NCBI RefSeq assembly: GCF_009601015.1 | Contig: NZ_WITJ01000007.1 | Coordinates: 1 to 64,000 of the forward strand | Direction of reading: 5' to 3' | Source: Lactococcus hircilactis | GTDB lineage: Bacteria; Bacillota; Bacilli; Lactobacillales; Streptococcaceae | DNA length: 64,000 bases | Shown: one piece after another, positions 46,716 to 55,935 of the stretch | How positions within the stretch are numbered: the stretch's first letter is position 1 | Layout of the letters: each line of letters begins with the position of its first letter | Notes under the pieces: generated by a model | Databases searched by the model: none | What the model saw: the letters and a program-made list of their open reading frames with translations, nothing else | Told to the model about the DNA's origin: nothing | Made by a program: the position numbers and the translations under genes

Positions 46716-46716
46716 A

Positions 46717-47439
46717 ATGAATATCGGATTAATATTTGCTGGCGGAACGGGTTCACGGATGAATTCAAAAGATAAACCAAAGCAGTTTTTAGAAGTCCAC
46801 GGAAAGCCAATTATTGTACATACCATTGACCTATTTGAGAAAACAAAAGAGATTGATGCGATAGTCGTGGTTATATTGTCTGATTATTTAGATTATATGA
46901 CAGAATTGGTTAAGAATTTTAACTTAAAAAAAGTTAAAGCCATTGTACCAGGTGGAGAAACAGGGCAACTCTCAATATTTAATGGTCTTGAGGCAGCTGA
47001 AAAAATATCACATCATAAAGATGATGTCGTATTGATTCACGATGGCGTGCGTCCACTGATTAATAGCAAAGTTATTCAAGATAATATTGAATGTGTCAAA
47101 GAAAATGGTTCAGCAATAACTACAGCACCCGCTAAAGAAACAATTGTACTTGTTAACGGCTCTCAAGAAGTTTCAGAGGTAGTTGATCGAACGCGTTCTT
47201 TTACAGCAAAAGCTCCACAGAGTTTTCAACTTGCAGATATTCTAAAAGTCGAACGCGATGCAATCTCAAAAGGAATTACCAATGCGATTGATTCAAGCAC
47301 GCTCATGGGGATGTATAATAAAACATTGCATATTGTAGAAGGACCGTATGAAAATATAAAAATCACAACACCAGATGACTTTTATATGTTTAAAGCACTC
47401 TGTGATGCGCGTGAAATAGGTCAAATTTATGGGGTATAA
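46717..47439 (+). CDS. IspD/TarI-like cytidylyltransferase
   Basis: 240 aa from ATG 46717; a longer ORF overlaps licD and is rejected. IGLIFAGGTGSRMNSKDKPKQF (CTP loop), VLIHDGVRPLI, DRTRSFTAKAPQSF. Matches TarI-type alditol-phosphate cytidylyltransferases more than metabolic IspD because of its place beside a reductase-like SDR and LicD, in a polysaccharide locus. Expected to make CDP-polyol (ribitol, arabinitol, mannitol or similar). Confidence 0.8.
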   Translation: MNIGLIFAGGTGSRMNSKDKPKQFLEVHGKPIIVHTIDLFEKTKEIDAIVVVILSDYLDYMTELVKNFNLKKVKAIVPGGETGQLSIFNGLEAAEKISHHKDDVVLIHDGVRPLINSKVIQDNIECVKENGSAITTAPAKETIVLVNGSQEVSEVVDRTRSFTAKAPQSFQLADILKVERDAISKGITNAIDSSTLMGMYNKTLHIVEGPYENIKITTPDDFYMFKALCDAREIGQIYGV

Positions 47440-47442
47440 GTG

Positions 47443-48495
47443 ATGATTACATTTGAAAATAAAATTGTTCAAAAAGATTTGAAAGAAATCGTAAGTTCTT
47501 CTTATATTAATTTTGAAAAATTACGTGGAAAAACGGTATTGATTACTGGAGTTTCTGGGATGTTAGCAACTTATCTTGCTTATACTATTTATTATTTAGA
47601 TCTTCATGAGAATTTTCAAACTAAGATCCTTGGTACTGCTCGAAATATGGAAAAAGCAAATGCCAAATTTCATACTTTATCTAAAGATTATTTTGAGCTG
47701 ATACAACATGATGTTACTCTCCCACTAGAATATAAAGGAAATATTGATTACATTATCCATGCGGCCAGTAATGCCAGTCCACGATTTATAGCTACAGATC
47801 CAGTTGGAATTATTAAAGCAAATACGTTAGGGACATTGAATCTTCTGGAGTTAGCAAGAAAAAAAGAGATTCAAAATTTTCTTTTTCTATCCACTCGTGA
47901 AATTTATGGAAAAGCAATTAAGAAAGTGTTAACGGAACAAGATTACGGTGGGCTTGATATTTTATCTCAAAGAGCCTGTTATCCAGAAAGTAAACGAATG
48001 GCAGAAACGTTATTGGAAAGTTATTCTGTACAATATCACATCCCATATACTGTAGCTAGAATTGCTCATTCTTATGGACCAGGAATGGAAATTAATAATG
48101 ACGGTCGCATTATGAGTGATTTAATTTCAAATGTTGTAAATAATGAAGACATTATTCTTAAATCAACAGGGAGTGCAGAACGAGCGTTTTGTTATATTTT
48201 GGATGCGATCACTGCACTATTTGCGATATTATTAAATGGGGAATCTGGGCAAGCATATAATGTCGCCAACGAAGATGAACCGATTAAAATTAAAAACTTG
48301 GCAGAAAAATTAGTGAAGTTGATTCCTGAAAAAAATTTAAAAGTTAAATTTGACATTCCCAAAACTCAAAGTTCAGCTTACAGCACAGATGGAAGAACGG
48401 TAATGGACATGTCTAAATTAGAAACATTAGGCTGGGAAAGATCTGTTCCTCTTGATTTGGGGTTAAAAAAGACAGTAGAAAGTTTTGAAGAATGA
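47443..48495 (+). CDS. Extended SDR enzyme, probable partner of the cytidylyltransferase
   Basis: 350 aa. NAD-binding LITGVSGMLATYLAYTI, HAASNASPRF, catalytic STREIYG with YPESKRMAE (Tyr-Lys). NAD-dependent epimerase/dehydratase family. Pairs of this kind with an IspD-like enzyme occur in pneumococcal loci for CDP-mannitol and CDP-arabinitol (mnp and abp genes), which I recall only in outline. The product cannot be read from sequence. Start chosen at the ATG after GGGG; a GTG one codon earlier is possible. Confidence 0.72.
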   Translation: MITFENKIVQKDLKEIVSSSYINFEKLRGKTVLITGVSGMLATYLAYTIYYLDLHENFQTKILGTARNMEKANAKFHTLSKDYFELIQHDVTLPLEYKGNIDYIIHAASNASPRFIATDPVGIIKANTLGTLNLLELARKKEIQNFLFLSTREIYGKAIKKVLTEQDYGGLDILSQRACYPESKRMAETLLESYSVQYHIPYTVARIAHSYGPGMEINNDGRIMSDLISNVVNNEDIILKSTGSAERAFCYILDAITALFAILLNGESGQAYNVANEDEPIKIKNLAEKLVKLIPEKNLKVKFDIPKTQSSAYSTDGRTVMDMSKLETLGWERSVPLDLGLKKTVESFEE

Positions 48496-49439
48496 AAACA
48501 GCAGTACTAATGGCAACGTATAACGGAGAAAAATTTATTGAAAAGCAATTAGATTCTATAAAGGACCAAGTGCTTTCTCCTGATTATGTTATCATACGTG
48601 ATGATGGTTCTACTGATGGTACGGTTCCATTTGTTAAAAAGTATATAAAAAACAATAATTTAGCGGGTTGGAGTATCATAAAGAATCAGAAAAACTTAGG
48701 CTGGCGCTTGAATTTTCGTCAACTATTGATTGATTCACAAAATACTGACGCGGACGTCATCTTTTTATCAGATCAGGATGACGTTTGGAAATTAGAAAAA
48801 AACAAAAGACAATTAGATCTTCTTTTAAAACATCAAGAAATCGAAGTGCTAAGTGCTGATACTGAATTTAACGTCAGTACCAGTGAAGCGACAGTTCCAA
48901 CAAATTATGTCTTTCAGGATAATGATAAAGAGCTTTCAAAGTTTCCAATGGAACATTTTTATAAGGCGGGTTTTCGCCAAGGAATGACTTTAGCGATAAG
49001 AAAGGAATTTATTGATCGATTTTTGAAGTATTGGAAAGAAGAGTATAACCTACTTCCTCATGATGCGCTGATTGAGTGTTTGGCTGGTTTGTTAGAAGTT
49101 GGGTATAACCTGAACGAATGTGTTGCAGTTCATAATCGCCATGAGTCAAATGCAAGCGGCAAAGCAGTCGTAACTCTTAAATCACCAAAAAAACTTCATA
49201 TCCAGGAACTTTATGCAAAATATCAAGGATATTATGAAATAGTTTATAAGGTTCTTCAAGATAATCATTCCTCTTTAGCTCTTGAAGAACAAAAATACTA
49301 TGAATTCACAAAAAGAAGGGTAGAAAATGCACAATCTGGAAATGCTTGGAAAGTAATTGTCCAGCAATTCAAAGATTGGAGAAATTATGAACATCGGTCA
49401 AGTCAAATTCGGGATGTTTTATTTTCTTTTAAAAAATAG
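48492..49439 (+). CDS. GT2-family glycosyltransferase, RgpB-like
   Basis: 315 aa. AVLMATYNGEKFIEKQLDSI, RDDGSTDGT, FLSDQDDVW. Same DQDDxW group as RgpB. ATGA overlap with the SDR gene. Confidence 0.86.
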   Translation: MKTAVLMATYNGEKFIEKQLDSIKDQVLSPDYVIIRDDGSTDGTVPFVKKYIKNNNLAGWSIIKNQKNLGWRLNFRQLLIDSQNTDADVIFLSDQDDVWKLEKNKRQLDLLLKHQEIEVLSADTEFNVSTSEATVPTNYVFQDNDKELSKFPMEHFYKAGFRQGMTLAIRKEFIDRFLKYWKEEYNLLPHDALIECLAGLLEVGYNLNECVAVHNRHESNASGKAVVTLKSPKKLHIQELYAKYQGYYEIVYKVLQDNHSSLALEEQKYYEFTKRRVENAQSGNAWKVIVQQFKDWRNYEHRSSQIRDVLFSFKK

Positions 49440-49451
49440 GATAAACATTGT

Positions 49452-50273
49452 ATGAAAATATTAGCAGGAATCGTTACTTTTAATCCAGACATTAAAAGAT
49501 TAAGTGAGAACATAGCAGCGGTGTCTGCTCAAGTTGATCAGGTAATTATTGTTGATAATCATTCAACTAATTTGGAAGAATTTAAGAGGTTCGATAATGT
49601 TGAAATAATTTCTTTAGATGAAAACAAAGGAATTGCTTTTGCACTAAATGAAATCGGAAGTTACGCGATAAAAAATAATTATGATTGGTTTTTAACTCTT
49701 GATCAGGATTCAGTGATTTGTGATGGAATGATTGCAGAGTATAGACGATATTTTGATTTGCCACAGGTGGGAATACTATCTTGTGATTTTCAAGATGTTA
49801 ATGATGCTGTTAATAATGAAAGATATGAAATACCCTATCAAGAGATTCAATTATGTATAACATCAGGAGCATTAATGAATACGTACTGCTTTGAACATTC
49901 TTCTAAATTTGATGAAAAGATGTTTATTGATCTTGTAGATTACGAAATTAATCTTCAGTATCAAAAGCTGTTGTATAAAATGTATAAAATTAGTTTTGTG
50001 GGATTTAAGCATGAAATTGGCGAGCGAGGACATAGAAAAATTTTTGGTAGGGATATTTATTTTAACAATCATTCAGCCATTAGGCGTTATTATTTTTCGA
50101 GAAACTCAATATATTTGATTCGTAAATATGGTTGGAATAATATAACCAAAGGATTATTTATAGCTAATAATGGTCATGCAATAAAAGTGATTTTATTTGA
50201 AAAACAAAAGTGGAAAAAAACTTTTTTATATATTAAAGGACTCTTAGATGGTAGGCGAATGGATTTAAATTGA
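49452..50273 (+). CDS. GT2-like rhamnosyltransferase-type enzyme
   Basis: 273 aa. ILAGIVTFNPDIKRLSENIAAV, IVDNHSTN, LTLDQDS: the RfbN/WbbL-like rhamnosyltransferase layout. Spaced 12 bp from the preceding gene with weak RBS. Confidence 0.82.
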   Translation: MKILAGIVTFNPDIKRLSENIAAVSAQVDQVIIVDNHSTNLEEFKRFDNVEIISLDENKGIAFALNEIGSYAIKNNYDWFLTLDQDSVICDGMIAEYRRYFDLPQVGILSCDFQDVNDAVNNERYEIPYQEIQLCITSGALMNTYCFEHSSKFDEKMFIDLVDYEINLQYQKLLYKMYKISFVGFKHEIGERGHRKIFGRDIYFNNHSAIRRYYFSRNSIYLIRKYGWNNITKGLFIANNGHAIKVILFEKQKWKKTFLYIKGLLDGRRMDLN

Positions 50274-50316
50274 TGAGGGTTAGATGATCGATTTAGAAGT
50301 GAGAGGCAGTGGGGAA

Positions 50317-51252
50317 ATGAAAATCAATATTTTAATGTCAACCTATAATGGGGAAAAATATCTCTCTCAACAAATCGAGAGTATTATTAATCAAACAGAA
50401 AAAAATTGGCATTTGATTATTCGAGATGATGGATCAAAGGATGATACAATAGCAATTATTGAAAAATTTATAAATCGAGATACGAGAATTGAACTTATTC
50501 GTGGGGAAAATATTGGTGTTATCGCTTCGTTTTTTCAATTGACAAAGTATGAAAAAGCTGACTTTTATTTCTTTTGTGATCAAGATGATGTTTGGCTTCC
50601 AGAAAAATTAAAAATGATGCTAGACGAAGCACAACATCACGAAAAACAGATTCCGTTATTGGTTTACTCGGATTTGAAAGTTGTAGATCGTAACTTAAAT
50701 ATTTTGTATCCGAGTATGATAAAAGAAGTGACAGGTCCAGCGTGTACAAATTTAAAAGAAGTAATGAGACGAAATTGTGTCACTGGGTGTGCAAGCATGA
50801 TAAACAATGCGTTGGCAGAAAAATGGGTAAATACAGAAGGCATAATCATGCATGATTGGTATTTAGCGCAAATTGCAGCTGCATATAATAATCTGATCTA
50901 TCTCAATCATCCAACAATTCTATATCGCCAACATGAAAACAATGTTCTTGGAGGGGGAAAGGGGAACCTAACAAGTAAATTAGTTGATATGAAATCAAAT
51001 GGATATACAAATTTAGCGTGGCGAGAAATTTTAAGAGAGCAAAAGCAACTTTCTCATGTGTTTTCTATTCTTCCAGAAACGAATGAAAATAAAAAAACAA
51101 TAAAAAAATATTTAGATGTAATTAATGAAGTATGGATAAAACGCTTTTTTATTATGTTACACTTCCAAAAAGGAAATACAAAAAAAATCTATCTTATTTT
51201 GAGAACATGGTTAATTGTAACAAAAATAGGGTATAAAAAATTTAGGTTCTAA
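50317..51252 (+). CDS. GT2-family glycosyltransferase, close paralogue of RgpB
   Basis: 311 aa from ATG 50317, aligned with the RgpB start; an ATG at 50284 with GAGGGT upstream is an alternative. INILMSTYNGEKYLSQQIESI, RDDGSKDDT, FCDQDDVW, GIIMHDWYLA and LYRQHENNVLGG match RgpB (33228) along the whole length. It lacks the palindrome copy that RgpB carries. Probably a second rhamnosyltransferase for the variable chain. Confidence 0.88.
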   Translation: MKINILMSTYNGEKYLSQQIESIINQTEKNWHLIIRDDGSKDDTIAIIEKFINRDTRIELIRGENIGVIASFFQLTKYEKADFYFFCDQDDVWLPEKLKMMLDEAQHHEKQIPLLVYSDLKVVDRNLNILYPSMIKEVTGPACTNLKEVMRRNCVTGCASMINNALAEKWVNTEGIIMHDWYLAQIAAAYNNLIYLNHPTILYRQHENNVLGGGKGNLTSKLVDMKSNGYTNLAWREILREQKQLSHVFSILPETNENKKTIKKYLDVINEVWIKRFFIMLHFQKGNTKKIYLILRTWLIVTKIGYKKFRF

Positions 51253-51305
51253 GGATACATCTCAAATAATAATTTTTAATCATTGTATCTACGATGGAGG
51301 TTAAT

Positions 51306-52733
51306 TTGAAACTCATCAAAAACATGATCTATAGCACATCATACCAGATATTGGCTCTGATTTTACCGTTAGTAACTGCGCCATATGTCTCACGTATTTT
51401 GGAACCCAAGGGCATAGGGATTTTTTCAGTAACAACGGCTTATGCCACTTATTTTGTATTATTGGGTGGCTTAGGGATCACTCTATATGGGAATAGAGAA
51501 ATTGCCTATGCGTTTTCTGATATAAGAGAAAGAAGTAAACTTTTTTTTGAAATTAATAGTTTGCGTGCAATTAGTACGCTGGCTTCATTTCTTCTATTTG
51601 TAGTAAGTATTTTTTTTCAGGCACATTATCAAAATTTATTTCTATTGCAAGGTATTTTAATAATAGCTACAGCATTTGATATTTCTTGGTTTTTTATGGG
51701 AATGGAAAATTTTAAAGTAGTTGTTGTTCGTAATACAATCATTAGAATGATAACGGTGGTTTTGACTTTTGTTCTTGTCAGGACAGCACATGATTTATGG
51801 ATTTATATTCTTTTAGTAGTTCTTTCTCAACTTCTTTCAAACTTAAGTTTGTGGCCGTTTTTAAGAAAAAATATTATTTTTGTTTCTCCTAAAGAGTGGA
51901 ATATATTGAAACATTTAAAACCAATCGTATGGTTATTTCTTCCTCAAATTGCAACACAAATCTATCTTTCACTGAATAAAAATATGTTAGGTGCATTGGA
52001 TGGTATGACAGCAGCAGGTTATTTTAATCAATCGGATACAATTATTAGAGTATCTTTTACCCTTGTATCGAGTTTTGGAGCGGCATTTCTTCCACGACTA
52101 TCCACAATGCATGCACAGGGGAAAAGGCAGGCTGTTCATGACTTAACTCTAAAATCTCTTGATTTGAGTTATGCTATATCATTTTTGATAATTGCAGGAA
52201 TCATGGGAGTTTCACATACTTTTGCTCCATTCTTTTTTGGAAAGCAGTATAACCAAGTATCAAATTTGATGTTTATTCAAGCGATTATGATTATTTTTGT
52301 TGCAATAGCAAGTGTTTTAGGAAATCAATATTTGCTTTCGGCAAGGAGAACTAAGGAATTTGCGATTTCATCGCTTTGTGGATTAGTTGTTAATGTATTT
52401 CTAAATTTACTGCTTATTCCTCAAATGGGTGCAATGGGGGCAGTTATTTCGACGGTTTGTACAGAAATCGCGACTACATCCTATCAGCTCTGGGTACTTC
52501 GGAAAACTTTTTCGTTGAGAGAAGTTTTTTCTGGGATTTGGAAATATATGGTAGGAGGACTTGCTGTATTTGTTCCTTTGTATGTTCTTAATAATAAGAT
52601 GCCCATTAGTATTTTAAATTATTTCATTCAAACAATGATTGCTATTATGATTTATGTAGTGGTTTTGTTTATATTGCGTGCACCAGTCAATACAATTGTG
52701 GCACCTTATATTAAAAAATTGATTAAAAAATAA
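51306..52733 (+). CDS. Wzx-type polysaccharide flippase
   Basis: 475 aa from TTG 51306, 5 nt after GGAGG; the ATG at 51294 precedes that RBS. About 12-14 hydrophobic segments, MATE/MOP-like start LIKNMIYSTSYQILALILPLVTAPYVSRILEP. Flips the undecaprenyl-linked repeat unit. With the RgpC/D exporter this makes two export routes in one locus, as in lactococcal cell-wall rhamnan plus pellicle. Confidence 0.9.
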   Translation: MKLIKNMIYSTSYQILALILPLVTAPYVSRILEPKGIGIFSVTTAYATYFVLLGGLGITLYGNREIAYAFSDIRERSKLFFEINSLRAISTLASFLLFVVSIFFQAHYQNLFLLQGILIIATAFDISWFFMGMENFKVVVVRNTIIRMITVVLTFVLVRTAHDLWIYILLVVLSQLLSNLSLWPFLRKNIIFVSPKEWNILKHLKPIVWLFLPQIATQIYLSLNKNMLGALDGMTAAGYFNQSDTIIRVSFTLVSSFGAAFLPRLSTMHAQGKRQAVHDLTLKSLDLSYAISFLIIAGIMGVSHTFAPFFFGKQYNQVSNLMFIQAIMIIFVAIASVLGNQYLLSARRTKEFAISSLCGLVVNVFLNLLLIPQMGAMGAVISTVCTEIATTSYQLWVLRKTFSLREVFSGIWKYMVGGLAVFVPLYVLNNKMPISILNYFIQTMIAIMIYVVVLFILRAPVNTIVAPYIKKLIKK

Positions 52734-52746
52734 GGGAGTTCAAGTA

Positions 52747-54453
52747 GTGAAAGTGCTTATGATAAATAAAATAAATAAAAAGGTCTTGTTTTTAATTTGT
52801 ATTCTCATTTTGATGCTTTTGGGGATGAAAAATAAAGTTAATGCTGTTACTGTTTCATCAAATTTGACAAATGTTGAATTACAAGTGACAAACAATGGTG
52901 TTCCTGCTATTCATAGCTCTTATAGTGCGATGAATATTGAGAGAGCTTATCAGGAAATAAAAGATGGAAAAATCAGTGAGAAAGCAATAAATTCTGCTGC
53001 ATGGATTTTAGCATCTCAAAATACAAATAGCGGGAGTAATAAAGATACGATCACTTTAAGTGATGGGCAAAAAATTGGTCAAGGTGTGACACATACGGAT
53101 GAAGAGATGAGTGCTATTATTTCAGATCTTATTAATGTGGATAATTTGTCGTTGATCAGCGAGATTAATCAATCTAATACAACAGTCCCTTTTTTGAATC
53201 CGGAGCATGTGATTTATAAATTTACAAACGATAAAGGAATTGCAAGGGCAGCGATAGAACAAGGACATACGCTTATTCTTGATAATGATCGCAAGTTTAT
53301 TAAGCTTGTCAAAATTCAGAATAACTCTGAAAAAGTATTTATTGACCTTGCAAATACTGACAGTGAGATTTATTTTAAAGCGGACAGTAAATTAAATGAT
53401 TTAGCAACAAATTTTGGTCAGTATGTTGTAGGGACAAATCAAAAATTTAGTTTTAACCTTTCAATTAGCAAAACAATGTGGAAACAAGCCGGGAGTATTA
53501 ATTTGGTTTTACCTCCAAAATCAAATCTTTCTTTTGATTCAATTAAAGTTTTGGACAACCAGGATGCTGTTGCAATAGTAACGAATCCTGCTTTAAGTGA
53601 TACATTGGTCTATAATTCTTCAGAACCGGTGATAGCAGCTAGTATTTCATTAAATGCTACGCAAGAAAATATCTTGTTGAGAGTGACTGTTCATGTCAAT
53701 CTTGAGGGAAATAATGTAAGTACTAACAAACCAATCACTACGTCTATGCAAGCCATTTCAGTAAATAAAGACGGGAGTTCAAGTACTGCATCAACTCCTA
53801 ATTTAGTCATTGCTGGAGCAAATTTTGCGATGACAAAAGAAAAGACGACGCATTTAGCTCAAGGTGGGACGTTCTTATTAGCTAAAGCGGTAGGTAATTA
53901 TTATGAAATCTATGGTAAAAATCAAAAATGGAATAAGTTTGAGCATTTAGAAAATCTTCCGATTTCTAAATGCTTAGTTTTAGAAGGTGGGAATCGATAT
54001 ATTTTAGGGGCAAAATCACCTCAAAGCATACCGTTAGATGTTTCGAGATTTAATTTTAATGAGAAAAAAAGTGAGGAGATTAATAAGAGTGTCATTCAAA
54101 TCATCGGATTGGCGCAAGGAAATCATTATTTTCTTTATAGAATAAACACGAATCAGCAGTTCACTACTTCTGATAGAAGTTTCAAGTTTTCTATCTTTAG
54201 TCGGAGTTTTTTCTCTCCCAATAATTCTTTAATGGTGGATAATTCGATTAATCATCCAACGCATCCTCTCATTGGTATCTCAGGGGAAATTCCAGATTAT
54301 AATGCAGGGGTTAATGAATATAACAATATTTCTTTGGATGGAAGTAAACAAGACCAAAAAAATAATAGCATTTATATTTTTGCTGCGGTTAGTGGTGTGT
54401 GCGTGTTGGCTTTGATCTTATCAGTTGTAATTGCGATACAAAAATGGATATGA
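52747..54453 (+). CDS. Unknown surface protein with signal peptide and C-terminal anchor helix
   Basis: 568 aa. GTG start with GGAG 8 nt upstream. N-terminal signal-type helix (about 12-33, FLICILILMLLGMKNKVNA). A large Ser/Thr/Asn-rich extracellular part contains LAQGGTFLLAKAVGNYYEIYG, reminiscent of pilin/SpaA segments but not assignable. One C-terminal membrane segment (IYIFAAVSGVCVLALILSVVI) ends IQKWI. There is no LPXTG motif. It sits between the flippase and a DUF2142 gene. Role unknown; perhaps anchoring, ligating or capping the chain. Confidence 0.6.
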   Translation: MKVLMINKINKKVLFLICILILMLLGMKNKVNAVTVSSNLTNVELQVTNNGVPAIHSSYSAMNIERAYQEIKDGKISEKAINSAAWILASQNTNSGSNKDTITLSDGQKIGQGVTHTDEEMSAIISDLINVDNLSLISEINQSNTTVPFLNPEHVIYKFTNDKGIARAAIEQGHTLILDNDRKFIKLVKIQNNSEKVFIDLANTDSEIYFKADSKLNDLATNFGQYVVGTNQKFSFNLSISKTMWKQAGSINLVLPPKSNLSFDSIKVLDNQDAVAIVTNPALSDTLVYNSSEPVIAASISLNATQENILLRVTVHVNLEGNNVSTNKPITTSMQAISVNKDGSSSTASTPNLVIAGANFAMTKEKTTHLAQGGTFLLAKAVGNYYEIYGKNQKWNKFEHLENLPISKCLVLEGGNRYILGAKSPQSIPLDVSRFNFNEKKSEEINKSVIQIIGLAQGNHYFLYRINTNQQFTTSDRSFKFSIFSRSFFSPNNSLMVDNSINHPTHPLIGISGEIPDYNAGVNEYNNISLDGSKQDQKNNSIYIFAAVSGVCVLALILSVVIAIQKWI

Positions 54454-54463
54454 GGAGAAAAAA

Positions 54464-55870
54464 ATGAATAAGAGATCAAAAAGAAATTCAAACTCCTCCA
54501 ATGTTCGGGAGAGGAAAAATAATTTACATCGCCTTTATCTTATTGTTAGTGTTGTACTTGGAATGATTCTCGCAGTTGGGATGCCATTTTTCAATGAACC
54601 AGATGGTCAATATCATTATGTCATCAGTTCCAATATGGTCAATTTATCAAACGATATTTCAGCTTATGGTGAAGAAGGAATAGGGACAGGAATTGATCAG
54701 CAAGTGAGTGCATATCAACAGGGGAATTATTTTCAAAAATATTATTTGACTAAGATTGTTGAAATGCCAATGCATTTGCAGCCACGTTCAGAGGCTAAAG
54801 AAAATCCAGGGATTAAATCGTATAATTTTTGGGGGCATCTCATTCCTGCGGTGGGACTATGGATCGGGCATAAAATCTATCCATCCATTGGAGTGATGAT
54901 CACAACTGCAAGGATTTTTTCTGTATTTATAAATTCATTAATCCTATTTTTGATTATTAAGTTCGTCAAAAAAGGGAAGATGATCTTTTTTGCACTGGCC
55001 TTAACTCCTGTTACCCTAAATACTTTTGCAAGTTTGTCATATGATTCATTGAGTTTCATCTTGGTGGCATGGTTGATTGCTCTTACCATCAATAGTTTGG
55101 TGGATCAAAGGATAAAGTGGTGGCGCTGGATTGAGATTGGAATAGGTTCAGTTTTCCTTTATTTTGGTGCGAAAACTAATTTTAAGGTTTTACTTCTTTT
55201 AGTTCCTATTTTAATTATGATGTTTGGTATTCCAAAAGTATATGAATGGATTTCCTCATTTTGTAACGATTTTTGGAGAAGGAGAAGAATTTTATCTCTC
55301 ATAGTTTTGGGAATAATGAGTTTAGGAGTTTTGGTGTTTATCATCCTTTTAGGGATGAAGCATGATGGAATTTATTACAGTGTTTATCGGTTTGTTATTA
55401 ATTATTCAGTGAATTTGCGGGATTATTTATCTGTAAGCTCTGTATTTTATAATTTATTAGGTTCTCCTTATCCTAATCTAAATTATACGCCTGCTTGGGT
55501 TAGTATGATTTGGTATCTTGCTATTGTTGTTGTTTTGTTATCTGAAGAAAAATTTGTGAAGAATAAGCTGGTGTCGATAGTGAGTGGGGGGATTTTTTTA
55601 GTCGGGATTGCTGCTGTTTATTATGCTTATATGACTTATACCCCTACAGGATCTCCCGTTGGTAATGTGACTTTGGTGGGACAAATGCAAGGATTGCAAG
55701 GGAGATATTTTACTCCAACGTTGTTTTTGTTGCTTTTTGTTACGTGTCACGAGAAATTTAAGATTAGGATTAAGGGAGAAAAATCGGTTCTCATATTTGT
55801 GACAGCTACAGCTGTGGTAACGAATGTTTTGCTTGTATTTTCAACTTTATTTGGTGCTTTTTATCTGTAA
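54464..55870 (+). CDS. DUF2142 polytopic membrane protein (GT-C-like) 2
   Basis: 468 aa from ATG 54464 (GAGGAG upstream), overlapping no gene but spaced 10 bp from the surface protein stop. About ten hydrophobic segments; first loop FFNEPDGQYHYVISSN parallels SAPDETYHFNNSF of the first DUF2142 protein. Late LQGRYFTPTLFLLLF matches its GRYYTPFLIFLLP. Similar role expected. Confidence 0.8.
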   Translation: MNKRSKRNSNSSNVRERKNNLHRLYLIVSVVLGMILAVGMPFFNEPDGQYHYVISSNMVNLSNDISAYGEEGIGTGIDQQVSAYQQGNYFQKYYLTKIVEMPMHLQPRSEAKENPGIKSYNFWGHLIPAVGLWIGHKIYPSIGVMITTARIFSVFINSLILFLIIKFVKKGKMIFFALALTPVTLNTFASLSYDSLSFILVAWLIALTINSLVDQRIKWWRWIEIGIGSVFLYFGAKTNFKVLLLLVPILIMMFGIPKVYEWISSFCNDFWRRRRILSLIVLGIMSLGVLVFIILLGMKHDGIYYSVYRFVINYSVNLRDYLSVSSVFYNLLGSPYPNLNYTPAWVSMIWYLAIVVVLLSEEKFVKNKLVSIVSGGIFLVGIAAVYYAYMTYTPTGSPVGNVTLVGQMQGLQGRYFTPTLFLLLFVTCHEKFKIRIKGEKSVLIFVTATAVVTNVLLVFSTLFGAFYL

Positions 55871-55935
55871 ATAGGAGTTTATTTTGTTGCATTGAGAAGT
55901 TGGAAGAGAAGAGATAAAAATGATTGGAGAGAAGA

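Noticed and set aside
46606-46716. Longer start for the IspD/TarI-like gene
   Set aside because: The extra residues are a shadow of licD in another frame; the family begins at the ATG at 46717.
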